A stretch of 64,000 nt of DNA from Spirosoma sp. SC4-14. GTDB lineage: Bacteria > Bacteroidota > Bacteroidia > Cytophagales > Spirosomataceae. Each line of letters opens with the position of its first letter. Position 1 is the stretch's first letter. Made by a program: the position numbers and the translations under genes. This document shows, one piece after another, positions 36,023-45,478 of the stretch. The DNA lies in NCBI RefSeq assembly GCF_037201965.1, contig NZ_CP147518.1:6565001-6629000 (forward strand). The letters run 5' to 3'. The notes under the pieces are model-generated. The model was not told the DNA's origin. It made no database searches and worked only from the letters and a program-made list of their open reading frames with translations.

Positions 36023-36168
36023 GACTGCTCACTTAATGATGGCATAGTCGTAACAAGACGTTTATAACTAGACATACTTCTCGACCGCGCCACTGTTTCG
36101 CGAGCAGTCTCCAGTTTTCATCAATCATCGACTAATACAGGTGAGCTATTCTGAACAGAAAATATAAC

Positions 36169-37017
36169 TCACCCCACCAGCGACTTCCGATAGGCACTAG
36201 GCGTTTGACCCGTTACGTCGCGGAAGGTTTTGTTAAAATGTGACAGGTTGTTGAAACCAACGGCAAAACCTACATCGGCAACTGTGCGCGACGACTGGAG
36301 CATTCGCCGGGCCTGATTGACCCGATACTCATTCACAAAATCCGTAAACGTCAGTTGGGTCATGCGCTTGAAGTAACGGCAAAAAGCCGGAACTGTCAGA
36401 CTGGCCAGATCGGCCACCTGACGAATATCCAACGGTCTGGCATAATGATGCTCCACATAGTGGCACACACGGTTGATACGTTCCTGCTCTTTGGGGTTGA
36501 GGTCGAACTGAACACCATCGGCATGAAGAGGCTCTACGTCCAGCGCATCGGCCAATTGTTTCAATACCCGCAGGAGAGTTAGCATCCGTTCGTAGGGCGG
36601 CTGCTCAGGCAATTGCTTTAGCGAAGGAGCCACCAGTTGTTTCGTATGCGTACCAAATACCAATCCAACGTGCGACCGTTCGAACAAGCGCCGAATGCTG
36701 GCCAGTTCGGGCCGTTGCAGAAAGGATTCGCCCAGAAAGTCCTCACGTAGCTGCACAACAATTTCCTCAAACTGGCCTTTCTTGCCAGAGCTAAAGTTGA
36801 GGTGCGGCAAATTAGGCCCAATAAACGCTAGTTCGCCTTCTTCATAATACGACACATTGGTACCTACCCGACGACGGCCATTGCCAAACGGGATGTAAAC
36901 AATTTCGTATTCGGGATGATAATGCCAGTAGACCCGACACGTTTCAGGCTCTGTATGATGCACAACCCGGAACGAACTCCCCGCTTCGGGTTCAATCTTT
37001 TCGAACTGAAGTTTCAT
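36169..37017 (-). CDS. AraC-family regulator with cupin sensor domain
   Basis: A 282-residue transcription regulator. The N-terminal cupin (residues ~20-110: CRVYWHYHPEYEIVYIPFG, EGELAFIGPNLPH) probably binds a sugar or related effector. The C-terminal ~100 residues hold two helix-turn-helix motifs (IRQVADLASLTVPAFCRYFK; VADVGFAVGFNNLSHFNKTF). No sugar operon is adjacent, so its targets are unknown. Divergent from msrA with a 132-base gap that could be its operator region. Confidence 0.87.
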   Translation of the reverse strand: MKLQFEKIEPEAGSSFRVVHHTEPETCRVYWHYHPEYEIVYIPFGNGRRRVGTNVSYYEEGELAFIGPNLPHLNFSSGKKGQFEEIVVQLREDFLGESFLQRPELASIRRLFERSHVGLVFGTHTKQLVAPSLKQLPEQPPYERMLTLLRVLKQLADALDVEPLHADGVQFDLNPKEQERINRVCHYVEHHYARPLDIRQVADLASLTVPAFCRYFKRMTQLTFTDFVNEYRVNQARRMLQSSRTVADVGFAVGFNNLSHFNKTFRDVTGQTPSAYRKSLVG

Positions 37018-37149
37018 AACAGAAGGTGACTGGCCGATGCGTTTTCAGGCTCCTGATTTGTTCTATTTTGTCGGCCCACCGACAAATGAAAGAAACCGCA
37101 CACGGCTTTAAAACGTTTATAAGTCAACAGAGTGCTAACACGAAACAGC

Positions 37150-37812
37150 ATGAAACGAATTCATTTATTTGCGCTAAGCCTGCTCATCCTGACAGGCTGC
37201 GCACAAGGTCAGTCGAAAGACTATACATTCGCCAAACTTCCGGCACCCAAATCGGGCGAAGCTGTAGCTACGTTTGCAGGCGGCTGCTTTTGGGCCATGG
37301 AAGAAGGCATGAACCAGCTTAAAGGCGTTCACAAAGTTATTTCGGGCTATGCCGGTGGCACAACCAAAAACCCAACTTACGAACAGGTCTGCACCGACCA
37401 GACTGGTCATGCCGAATCGGTACAGGTTTATTACGACCCTAAAGTAATTACCTATCCGCAGTTGCTGGATGCCTTTTTTGCGGGCCATGACCCCACCACA
37501 CTAAACCGTCAGGGCCCCGACGTTGGCCGCGACTATCGCTCGATGATTTTTTACCGGACACCCGCCGAAAAAGCCGAAATCGAGGCCGCTATCAAACGGG
37601 TCAACGAGTCGGGTCATTACAGTGGTAAGGTTGTAACGGAGGTGGAGCCGTTTAAAGTTTTCTACCCAGCCGAAAATTATCACCAGAACTATTTTGCGCT
37701 GCACCCCGACCAGCCCTACATCCAGCGGGTGTCGCTGCCGAAGGTCGAAAAACTTCGGAAAGCAATGGCTGGACACCTCAAAAATAATACGGGGTTAACA
37801 ATGAATGAATAA
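37150..37812 (+). CDS. msrA: peptide methionine-(S)-S-oxide reductase, lipoprotein form
   Basis: It reduces methionine-S-sulfoxide in proteins. The catalytic Cys is in GGCFWAMEEGM, followed by GYAGGTTKNPTYEQVC, GHAESVQVYYDP and NYHQNYF, all typical of MsrA. The ATG at 37150 (MKRIHLFALSLLILTG-C) gives a lipoprotein signal, so this enzyme acts in the periplasm or at the outer membrane; a GTG at 37132 is a poorer start. About 220 residues. No msrB is adjacent. Confidence 0.93.
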   Translation: MKRIHLFALSLLILTGCAQGQSKDYTFAKLPAPKSGEAVATFAGGCFWAMEEGMNQLKGVHKVISGYAGGTTKNPTYEQVCTDQTGHAESVQVYYDPKVITYPQLLDAFFAGHDPTTLNRQGPDVGRDYRSMIFYRTPAEKAEIEAAIKRVNESGHYSGKVVTEVEPFKVFYPAENYHQNYFALHPDQPYIQRVSLPKVEKLRKAMAGHLKNNTGLTMNE

Positions 37813-37864
37813 CCACTGGAATAAATAGGTTAATAGACCATTAGTTACGGATAATAGATAAACA

Positions 37865-37893
37865 AAATAGCCAGCGTTTGCTGGCTATTTTTG
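37865..37893 (+). terminator. msrA terminator that overlaps a -7 element for the MFS gene
   Basis: aaatagccagc (37865-37875) pairs perfectly with gctggctattt (37880-37890). The T tract reads TATTTTTG (37886-37893), a full match to TAnnTTTG, only 4 bases before the next ATG. Confidence 0.65.
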
Positions 37894-37897
37894 CATT

Positions 37898-39106
37898 ATG
37901 AATACAACCCTTTCGGTCAATAAGTCCCCCAGGAATCCGTTTATTCGCAACCTGCTGACATTTTTCCTGAATCGGCGTGCGCTGGCTATTGGATTGGTGT
38001 TTGCCTCCGATAGCCTATTGTTGGGTAGCTGGGTAGCTCATATACCCCACGTAAAGGCCAAACTACACCTGTCGGATGTCGATTTAGGGCTTACGCTCTT
38101 TGCGATGCCCGTGGGCTTATTGATTATGAACCCACTAACCGGCTGGGTTATTAGTAAACTGGGCGAAGCCAAAGCCTGCTTCTGGTCGGCAGTTGGGCTG
38201 GCACTCTGCGTACTCATTCCGATCAATGCACCAAACCAGTTCATATTGGCTGGGGGTTTGTTGCTGATGGGCCTTTGTACGGCGCTCATCAACGTCGCCA
38301 TGAATACCTGCGCAACTAACCTCGAACGCGCCGAAAACATTGTGATTATGTCGGCCTGCCACGGTATGTGGAGTTTGGGCGGTCTGCTCGGATCGGGGAT
38401 CGCCGGTGTTGTCATTGCGATGCATATGCTGCCTGCGGTTCACGTAGCGGTCATGTCGGGATTGATATTGATGCTGACATTTGCATTACAGCCTATTCTG
38501 GCACGGATTCCATCGAGCAGCCGAACCGAAACCGGCGAAAAGAGCGGTTCATCCTTTGTTCGTCCGAATGTTGACCTGCTACTGATGATTCTGATTGGAC
38601 TGGCGCTCGCCATGGGCGAGGGGGCAGCTTTCGACTGGAGTGCGGTCTATCTGCGCGAAACCCTTGGTGCCAGCAGCCAGGTAGCAGCTCTTGGCTTTGG
38701 GAGTTTCTCGCTAATGATGACCAGTTTCCGGTTTGTAGGCGATGCTATTCTGGTTCGAATTGGTGGTAAACGCTGGCTTCAAATCGGTGGAGTAATGGCT
38801 GCTTTGGGCCTTCTGTTAGCTATTGTTTTGCCCTATCCAACTACGGCTCTGCTTGGCTTTGCCATACTGGGAGCTGGCTGTTCGCTGGGAGCACCGGTTT
38901 TGTATGCAGCCTCCATGCGCGTACCGGGTATTCCGCCAGCGGCTGGTCTGGCCACGTTTGCTACCTTTAGCTTCATTGGCTTTCTGGCGGGTCCCCCCTT
39001 AATTGGATTCGTAGCCGAAGCATTCGGACTTTACTATGGGCTCGGGTTTGTGGCTATTATGCTGTTCATCTCGGCCGGATTAGGCAAACTCGTCAAACTT
39101 TTTTAG
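37898..39106 (+). CDS. MFS transporter
   Basis: A 402-residue inner-membrane transporter with about 12 hydrophobic helices and a central basic loop (residues ~205-225). The pattern FASDSLLLGSWVAHIPHVKAK...LSDVDLGLTLFAMPVGLL matches the YbjJ-like MFS group, and the motif A-like loop follows helix 2. Substrate unknown; sugar or drug efflux are both possible. No regulator or enzyme is co-transcribed. Confidence 0.83.
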   Translation: MNTTLSVNKSPRNPFIRNLLTFFLNRRALAIGLVFASDSLLLGSWVAHIPHVKAKLHLSDVDLGLTLFAMPVGLLIMNPLTGWVISKLGEAKACFWSAVGLALCVLIPINAPNQFILAGGLLLMGLCTALINVAMNTCATNLERAENIVIMSACHGMWSLGGLLGSGIAGVVIAMHMLPAVHVAVMSGLILMLTFALQPILARIPSSSRTETGEKSGSSFVRPNVDLLLMILIGLALAMGEGAAFDWSAVYLRETLGASSQVAALGFGSFSLMMTSFRFVGDAILVRIGGKRWLQIGGVMAALGLLLAIVLPYPTTALLGFAILGAGCSLGAPVLYAASMRVPGIPPAAGLATFATFSFIGFLAGPPLIGFVAEAFGLYYGLGFVAIMLFISAGLGKLVKLF

Positions 39107-39120
39107 GCAATCGTCATTGA

Positions 39121-39159
39121 TCAGTAGTTATTAGTGCCGACAGTACTAATAACTACTGA
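39121..39159. repeat. 15-bp inverted repeat between MFS and HAD genes
   Basis: tcagtagttattagt (39121-39135) and its exact complement (39145-39159) form a hairpin with a 9-base loop. No T tract follows, so termination is possible but not certain. It overlaps the 39134 start considered for the next gene. Confidence 0.6.
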
Positions 39160-39184
39160 CTACCATCCAATACACATCTTTAGT

Positions 39185-39847
39185 ATGAAAGCAGTAATTT
39201 TTGATATGGATGGGGTTATCGTTGATACGAACCCGCATCACCGCGCAGCCTGGCGCGAGTATTACCAGCGCAATGGAAAAACCTTAAGCGATAGCGATTT
39301 TATTCAGTACGTTTCTGGCAAACATAACAACGATATTGTTGCTCATCTGTTTGCCGGTCAAACGCTTACGCCTGAAGAAACCCTTCGGCTCGCTCATGAG
39401 AAAGAAGCGCTGTTTCGCGACATCTATCGGCCGGTCATTACCCCGGTTCCGGGTCTGATCGATTTTCTGAAAACGCTGAAAACAGCCGGCATCCATACGG
39501 CCGTAGCTACCTCGGCCCCGGTCGAAAATCTCAATTTTGTGATCGAAGCGCTTGGTCTGAACGCTTATTTCGACGCACTGCTGAACGAAAGTATGGTTAG
39601 CCATCCAAAACCCGATCCTGAAATCTACCAGAAAGCGATGACCATGCTGGGTGTTGATCCGGCTGATAGTGTCATTTTCGAAGATTCCATGACCGGTATT
39701 CAGGCTGCCAAAGCCTCGGGGGCACGGGTCGTTGGCGTAGCCACTACGCAAACGCCCGACGAACTGCGCCCCTTTGTCGACGATGTCATCCGGGACTTTA
39801 GCGAGATGTCACTCGATCGGGCGCAGCAGTTGGTTAACGTTTTTTAA
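39185..39847 (+). CDS. HAD-superfamily hydrolase, beta-phosphoglucomutase-like
   Basis: A 220-residue cytoplasmic protein of HAD subfamily IA with a helical cap. Motif I is FDMDGVIVDT (two catalytic Asp), motif II ATSAPV, Lys in HPKPDPEIY, and motif IV FEDSMTGIQAA. It may act as a beta-phosphoglucomutase or a sugar-phosphate phosphatase; these cannot be told apart here. The ATG at 39185 places motif I at residue 7 as usual, whereas an earlier start at 39134 lies within an inverted repeat. Confidence 0.85.
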   Translation: MKAVIFDMDGVIVDTNPHHRAAWREYYQRNGKTLSDSDFIQYVSGKHNNDIVAHLFAGQTLTPEETLRLAHEKEALFRDIYRPVITPVPGLIDFLKTLKTAGIHTAVATSAPVENLNFVIEALGLNAYFDALLNESMVSHPKPDPEIYQKAMTMLGVDPADSVIFEDSMTGIQAAKASGARVVGVATTQTPDELRPFVDDVIRDFSEMSLDRAQQLVNVF

Positions 39848-39903
39848 CGTGAATTTTACCATCTTCTACGGCAAAAAATGTAACTTTACGGAGAACTGTG
39901 CAG

Positions 39904-39944
39904 AACCTGTGCCACCGCGCCGAGCAGTGGCACAGGTTGTTTTT
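39904..39944 (+). terminator. terminator after the HAD gene
   Basis: Perfect 12-bp arms aacctgtgccac (39904-39915) and gtggcacaggtt (39927-39938), then gttttta. The next start codon follows within 10 bases of the T tract. The gtggcac core is again present. Confidence 0.8.
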
Positions 39945-39953
39945 ATAAGCTGT

Positions 39954-40730
39954 ATGCGTCACCTGACTGTTGTTTGTCTGATCCTGTTGATTATAGTTGC
40001 TGAGCGGAATACCGCATGGGCACAAGGCAAATATGTTATTGGTACGGTAGTGGATCAAACCAGCAAAAAACCGGTCGATAAAGTTACGGTTGTCAATCAA
40101 CGTACCCGTCAGCGTGCCCGTACCAACACAACCGGTCGGTTCTTTATTACGGCCCAACCCGGCGATTCGCTTATTCTGACCAGCCAACTCTATAACCGTA
40201 CTGGCATTCGCTACGACGGCTCCGAAAATCCGACCATTACAGCCCTGGCGCTTCCGCCAATGCCTTATCGCGTGGTAGACCTCGACGAGGTTACCGTAAC
40301 GGGCAAACGCTATGAAGAAGTGAAGCAGGAGATTCAGCAACTGCTCGATGAACCTGTTGCGTCTAAAAAAGTAACCGGCGAACAGGCTTTCGACCGAATT
40401 GCCGACGGAGCAGGGGTAACACTACTCTATGAGCTATTTGCCAAACGACCCAAAACCGACCGTAAAGCCTATTACATCATGCAGCAGGACCGACGTCATG
40501 CGCTGGCGACCGAACGGTTTCGGCTGCTGGTTGAGCAATCGACCGACGTTAAAGCCGACGAAATAGACCGCTTCTTCGACTACTGCGACTTAGATGATGA
40601 GTTTTTACTGAAAGCATCGGACTACGACCTGATCAATACAATTCAGCAGCTTCGTAATCGCTATCGTAGTGGTGTTCATCGTCCTGGCCGTATTGCTCCC
40701 GATCCGGAAAACACGCCTAAACAACCGTAA
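39954..40730 (+). CDS. secreted carboxypeptidase-regulatory-like domain protein
   Basis: About 258 residues. The start at 39954 (MRHLTVVCLILLIIV ... AWAQ) gives a signal peptide; the in-frame start at 39774 would overlap the HAD gene and terminator. Residues ~28-105 form a CarboxypepD_reg-like beta-sandwich (GTVVDQTSKKPVDKVTV ... TTGRFFITAQPGDSLILTS) as found before TonB receptors, ending LDEVTVTGKR. The rest is helical and charged with no known domain. It may be a periplasmic or surface accessory protein; no receptor follows. Confidence 0.7.
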   Translation: MRHLTVVCLILLIIVAERNTAWAQGKYVIGTVVDQTSKKPVDKVTVVNQRTRQRARTNTTGRFFITAQPGDSLILTSQLYNRTGIRYDGSENPTITALALPPMPYRVVDLDEVTVTGKRYEEVKQEIQQLLDEPVASKKVTGEQAFDRIADGAGVTLLYELFAKRPKTDRKAYYIMQQDRRHALATERFRLLVEQSTDVKADEIDRFFDYCDLDDEFLLKASDYDLINTIQQLRNRYRSGVHRPGRIAPDPENTPKQP

Positions 40731-40755
40731 GGCAAATTCATGGTTTCGGTGTCAA

Positions 40756-41154
40756 TTACCTCGGTTTCTCTTCTTTGGCAGGCCGTAACAATCCACGGGC
40801 AATAGCTTCCGGTTTTGATTTTGGTGTTGTAAAGCGAAGCAAGGTTGCCGTCGGATACGACGAACGAGGAGGGCGCATTACCAGCAACTGGTAGGATCGA
40901 GTGCCAATGATCAGGTTATAATACACCATATTTCCCGATTCCTGAGCCAGTCCCCAGTTCGCTACAGGTGCTTCGGCCAGCAACGAAGCGTCTTCCTTCG
41001 TAAGAGCCGCATAAGCCGTATCGGGCTGAAACTGTTTACCGGTTACGCTTTCAATAACCGATACTACGGCCGGCGGTGTCGTGGCAGGAGGTGTATTCTG
41101 CGCTGTTATCGACGCTCCCATCATTAACAACGGTATTACAACTAGTCTTTTCAT
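40756..41154 (-). CDS. small secreted protein of unknown function
   Basis: A 132-residue protein with a signal peptide (MKRLVVIPLLMMGASITAQ) and a Pro/Thr-rich spacer, then a compact domain (NWGLAQESGNMVYYNLIIG, YQLLVMRPP). No family is recognised. It converges with the preceding gene with 25 bases between stops. Probably real because of the clean signal sequence. Confidence 0.6.
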   Translation of the reverse strand: MKRLVVIPLLMMGASITAQNTPPATTPPAVVSVIESVTGKQFQPDTAYAALTKEDASLLAEAPVANWGLAQESGNMVYYNLIIGTRSYQLLVMRPPRSSYPTATLLRFTTPKSKPEAIARGLLRPAKEEKPR

Positions 41155-41311
41155 AACGTTTATATCACTATTTTGAGCCGAATTCAGGGCTTTAGCTTTC
41201 CCTAAAAGTCATTTTATGAAGGCTCTTATTGTATATAAACGCAAAACAGAAGCGAAAGGCCCTGATCAAACGCTTTTTTGTTGTCATTTGCCATCAGGTA
41301 TTGGCAACCAT

Positions 41312-41794
41312 CTAATGACCAAGCACCATTACTGAATCACCAACGCATATCTCACCGCCCTGAACAACTTTAGCCGTCATACCACCATGACCACGCATGG
41401 CATTATAGCCACCTGGCCCAAGTGCCGTTTCCATCTTCGAACAGGGATGGCATTGCCCCGTAACGAGAAGGATCACATCGCCAATCTGTATCCGATGGTC
41501 TTTCAGAGCCAGTAAGTTGAGACCCGAGACCACAATATTACGCCGTAGAACAGCAGGGTCAAGCGTCGATCGGCCGGTCAGAGCAGCCACTACGGGCAAA
41601 TGCTCGGCCTGAATCAACGTCACGTGCCGATTGCCACTTTGCCCGCTATAGTGATCGCCAATCAATCCTTTCTTTTCCGAAGCCGAAATAGAATCAACTA
41701 CCTCTATAGGCCCGCGTCGTTCGGGACGTATGCCGATCCAGTCAACTCGTCCCGAATGAGGGAAGACCTCGAATAAGTCTTTGATGTTTTCCAT
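41312..41794 (-). CDS. MOSC domain protein
   Basis: A 160-residue protein of the MOSC (molybdenum cofactor sulfurase C-terminal) superfamily, with the block GLIGDHYSGQSGNRHVTLIQ and the invariant Cys in GQCHPCSKME. Such proteins bind metal-sulfur groups or take part in molybdopterin or aminooxidation chemistry; the exact role is not known. It starts 5 bases after the gpsA stop, so the two are very likely one transcript. Confidence 0.85.
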   Translation of the reverse strand: MENIKDLFEVFPHSGRVDWIGIRPERRGPIEVVDSISASEKKGLIGDHYSGQSGNRHVTLIQAEHLPVVAALTGRSTLDPAVLRRNIVVSGLNLLALKDHRIQIGDVILLVTGQCHPCSKMETALGPGGYNAMRGHGGMTAKVVQGGEICVGDSVMVLGH

Positions 41795-41799
41795 ACAAG

Positions 41800-42804
41800 C
41801 TATTTTAACAACTCTTTCAACGCATTCATTTCGGTAGTAGGAGCCGCTTTATCGTAGAGAATATTGTAAACCGCATCGACAATAGGCATCTTAACCGCAA
41901 ACCGACGGTTGATTTCGTAGATACTTTTAACAGCATAATAGCCTTCGGCAATCATATTCATTTCGGCCTGCGCCGACTGAATGGTATAGCCTCGCCCAAT
42001 AAGCGTCCCAAACGTTCGGTTACGGCTAAAGGGCGAATAGGCCGTAACGAGCAAATCGCCCAGGTACGCCGACCCGCTCAGATCGCGGTGCCAGGCATGA
42101 ATGGAATCCACAAAACGCCGGATCTCCTGCATTGCATTTGATACCAGCACGGCCTGAAAATTATCGCCATAGCCCAATCCACGCGTAATGCCGCAGGCAA
42201 GTGCAATAATGTTTTTCATTACGGCGCTGTATTCGATGCCATAAATATCGTCGACGGGCGTGGTTTTCACGAACCGGCACCGAAGCAGATTAGCCACGTT
42301 TTCGGCACAAACTGGGTCGGGGGATGCAATGGTGAGGTACGAATATTTTTCGAGGGCGACTTCTTCGGCGTGGCAGGGGCCGGCAATGACCGACATGCGT
42401 TCGACGGGAACGGCATACTGCTCGCTAACCCAGTCTGTAACGAGCTTATTCGCTCCCGGAATCATCCCTTTAATGGCCGAAATAACGTATTTACCGCTAA
42501 AGTGTTCGGGTTTGATTCCGGTTAGGGCATCGGCAACAAAAGCGGCCGGAACCGCCAACACAACATACTGACTATCCCGAAAAGCTTCCCGAATTTTTGT
42601 GCAGACTTTCACCTTCCGGGTGTTGATCTGAACATCGCTCAGGTAGCTTGGGTTATGACCAAATTTTTTGATGTGCTCCGCATCCGACTCTTTACGAAGC
42701 CACCATTTAATACTGACGTTGTTTTCAGAAAGAATTTTGACGAGTGCCGTCGCCCAGCTTCCTCCCCCTACCATCGTCAGCCGAATGGGTTGCGCTACTT
42801 TCAT
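41800..42804 (-). CDS. gpsA: NAD(P)H-dependent glycerol-3-phosphate dehydrogenase
   Basis: It makes sn-glycerol-3-phosphate from dihydroxyacetone phosphate for membrane lipid synthesis. The Rossmann motif is MVGGGSWATALVKIL, the catalytic Lys is in SAIKGM, and the substrate-domain blocks IAGPCHAEEVA, CGITRGLGYGDN and MIAEGYYAV are present. 334 residues, full length. First gene of a pair with the MOSC gene. The divergent 184-base gap to the next gene likely holds promoters. Confidence 0.94.
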   Translation of the reverse strand: MKVAQPIRLTMVGGGSWATALVKILSENNVSIKWWLRKESDAEHIKKFGHNPSYLSDVQINTRKVKVCTKIREAFRDSQYVVLAVPAAFVADALTGIKPEHFSGKYVISAIKGMIPGANKLVTDWVSEQYAVPVERMSVIAGPCHAEEVALEKYSYLTIASPDPVCAENVANLLRCRFVKTTPVDDIYGIEYSAVMKNIIALACGITRGLGYGDNFQAVLVSNAMQEIRRFVDSIHAWHRDLSGSAYLGDLLVTAYSPFSRNRTFGTLIGRGYTIQSAQAEMNMIAEGYYAVKSIYEINRRFAVKMPIVDAVYNILYDKAAPTTEMNALKELLK

Positions 42805-42988
42805 GTGGTAAAGAACGGAAGAAAGCCCGTGCAGGGCAAATTTCCGTATCGCCCGGCGCGTTGCTCATTTACCGATTAGTAAGTCATTCTACCCTAAAAA
42901 AATCTGGCGGTGGATAGTTCACTGGCTTTTCACATCTTTGCTCCTGCTCACGCCGTAATACTACTATAAATCTGACACTTACCTACCC

Positions 42989-45478
42989 ATGGAAGCATTC
43001 CTGCTGCTGGTTTTGATCGTTCTGGTCATTGTAGCAAATAGTCGCTTTGGGGCTGTTCGCCACCTGCTCGAAAATCAACGTGCCGATATCAATAACCTTC
43101 GGGCCGACCTGCTTAAATTTCGGGATGAATTACTTCATACGGCGTCAGTTGTGTCGCCTGAATCCGTAACGGAACCCCTGGTCGATCAGGCATCGGTTTC
43201 GGAAGCGTCCATCCCGCCAATTCCTGTTCCGGATCTATCGACTCCACCATTAATCATACAGGCAACCGAGCCAGTAACGCCAATAGTACTCCCTTCGGAG
43301 GTTACACCAGACCCTGAACCACAGCTTCCGGTAAATCAGCCCATTCGCCGAACCGAGCCTGTTCCTTCGTTTTTTCAGCGATTTCTGGCCGAAAACCCCG
43401 ATCTGGAAAAGTTCATCGGTGAGAACCTTATCAACAAAATTGGCATTGCCATTCTGGTTGCGGGTATTGGCTATTTCGTAAAGTTTGCCATCGATCAGCA
43501 CTGGATCAACGAAATTGGTCGCGTCCTGATCGGCATTATGGCGGGTGGTTTATTGCTTGGGTTAGCCCACCGATTGCGCAATTCGTTCACGGCATTCAGT
43601 TCGGTTTTGGTAGCAGGCGGCCTGTCGGTGCTATATTTTACCATTGCCATTGCCTTTTCGGAGTATAAGATTTTTAGCCAGACGGCCGCTTTTCTTCTGA
43701 TGGTTGTTATCACAGGGTTTGCCGTACTGCTCTCTATTATCTACAACCGGTCGGCCCTGGCCGTTATGTCGCTCATGGGTGGGTTTGCCACTCCGTTTAT
43801 GGTTAGCTCGGGTCAGGGAAATTACATTGTTCTGCTAACCTATCTGCTCGTCCTCGACTGCGGTATGCTGGTACTCGCTTATTTCAAGAAGTGGAACATC
43901 GTTCATTTTGTCGCCTATGGTTTCACGGTGCTGCTCTATGGGTTATGGCTCAGTTTGGAGGTTGCCGGTGTAACGAATGCGCCTTATGTTGGCGCACTGC
44001 TCTTTGCCACGGCTTTCTACCTGGTCTTCATGGCCATGAATCTGATTTATAACCTAAAAGAAAAAGCGCGTTTCTCAGCCGTAGAGATCGGTTTACTCAT
44101 GAGCAATACGGCTTTTTATTATACGGCTGGCATGGTCATTCTGGCCAACGTGCAACAGGGCGCCTACCAGGGTTTGTTTACGGTAGGGCTGGCCGTGTTT
44201 AATCTGGGACTTGCAACGTTCCTTTACCGACGCGAAGCCATTGACCGCACCCTGATCTATTTGCTGATCGGTCTGGTCATTACGTTTGCCAGCCTGACCA
44301 TTCCGGTGCAACTGGATGGGAATTTTATTACTATGTTCTGGGCGCTGGAAGCCGTTCTGCTGTTGTGGCTATCCCAACGGTCGGGGCTAACACTGGTGGC
44401 AACCAGTTCGGTTATAGTTCTGGGGCTAATGCTGATTAGCCTGACAATGGATTGGTCGCAGTTGTATCTGACAAATGCAGTTCCGGCACAGCCTCGCCTG
44501 CCGGTTATTCTGAACAAAGCCTTTATCACAAGCAGCATTGCCATTCTTAGCCTACTGATAACCAGACGATTACTGAAGCAACAAACGGAACCCTTCCGGT
44601 TTTGGCCTGGCAATTTACCGGTAACGGTCTACAACCGGCTTATTGGCTATCTGCTGGTACTGGTTTGCTACCTAAGTGGCGCTTACGAAACCGATTATCA
44701 ACTGGTCGAGCAGTTTGGATTCAGCGTCAATCATACCTTATTGCTCGGAACCTATAACCTCGGCTTTGCTTTTGGTATTCTGCTATTTGCCTACCGAAAT
44801 CAGGTACGGAGCTGGATGATACAGGCCTCTCTACTGGGTGCGCTGATGGTACTGCTCTACATTACACTCTTCAATCCGGCCGTTATGGAACTGCTGGGCG
44901 GATATTTTCAGGGAACAGAAGGTAGCCTGGCTGGCTATTTTGCTCATTATCTGAGTCTGCTGTTCTTAACGGGTATTTTGTTTTTGCTCGACACGTTCCG
45001 TCGATCTCTGGCTCACTTACCTACCCTGATCAATCGGTGCTGGCCGTGGGTTCTGGGCTTTGTGATTGTTTATACGGCCAGTGCTGAATTGTTTGCCCAT
45101 ATCATTTATTTCAATTTTTCGGAAGTCGACATTGTGCATCAGCCTGCCCAGCGTATTGCCATGAACAACCGCTATTATTCACTTCTGACCCAAACCAGCA
45201 AGGTAGGCTTACCTATACTCTGGGGGCTTTGCGCCTTCGGGTTTATGTATCTGGGTTTATCGCACCGAAATCGGGCATACCGAATCATGTCGCTTAGTTT
45301 ATTCGCTATAACGCTCTTCAAACTGTTTTTTTATGATCTTCAGGGTATTTCGGAAGGCGGACGCATTGCTGCGTTTATTTCGCTTGGCGTACTATTATTG
45401 ATTATTTCGTTTATGTATCAGCGCATCAAACGGCTTATCTTGTCCAACGATTCTACTCCACCTGCTCCTGAACTATGA
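42989..45478 (+). CDS. DUF2339 multi-helix membrane protein
   Basis: An 829-residue membrane protein with an N-terminal anchor helix, a coiled coil (~25-50), a Pro-rich spacer (~55-125) and more than twenty hydrophobic helices. The block FIGENLINKIGIAILVAGIG is the hallmark of DUF2339. Function unknown; a role in the cell envelope is supposed. Its last four bases overlap the start of the next gene (ATGA), so translation is probably coupled. DUF2339 and DUF3999 genes are neighbours in many genomes. Confidence 0.87.
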   Translation: MEAFLLLVLIVLVIVANSRFGAVRHLLENQRADINNLRADLLKFRDELLHTASVVSPESVTEPLVDQASVSEASIPPIPVPDLSTPPLIIQATEPVTPIVLPSEVTPDPEPQLPVNQPIRRTEPVPSFFQRFLAENPDLEKFIGENLINKIGIAILVAGIGYFVKFAIDQHWINEIGRVLIGIMAGGLLLGLAHRLRNSFTAFSSVLVAGGLSVLYFTIAIAFSEYKIFSQTAAFLLMVVITGFAVLLSIIYNRSALAVMSLMGGFATPFMVSSGQGNYIVLLTYLLVLDCGMLVLAYFKKWNIVHFVAYGFTVLLYGLWLSLEVAGVTNAPYVGALLFATAFYLVFMAMNLIYNLKEKARFSAVEIGLLMSNTAFYYTAGMVILANVQQGAYQGLFTVGLAVFNLGLATFLYRREAIDRTLIYLLIGLVITFASLTIPVQLDGNFITMFWALEAVLLLWLSQRSGLTLVATSSVIVLGLMLISLTMDWSQLYLTNAVPAQPRLPVILNKAFITSSIAILSLLITRRLLKQQTEPFRFWPGNLPVTVYNRLIGYLLVLVCYLSGAYETDYQLVEQFGFSVNHTLLLGTYNLGFAFGILLFAYRNQVRSWMIQASLLGALMVLLYITLFNPAVMELLGGYFQGTEGSLAGYFAHYLSLLFLTGILFLLDTFRRSLAHLPTLINRCWPWVLGFVIVYTASAELFAHIIYFNFSEVDIVHQPAQRIAMNNRYYSLLTQTSKVGLPILWGLCAFGFMYLGLSHRNRAYRIMSLSLFAITLFKLFFYDLQGISEGGRIAAFISLGVLLLIISFMYQRIKRLILSNDSTPPAPEL

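Noticed and set aside
39774..39953. Earlier start for the carboxypeptidase-regulatory-like protein
   Set aside because: It overlaps the HAD gene and its terminator; the signal peptide begins at 39954.
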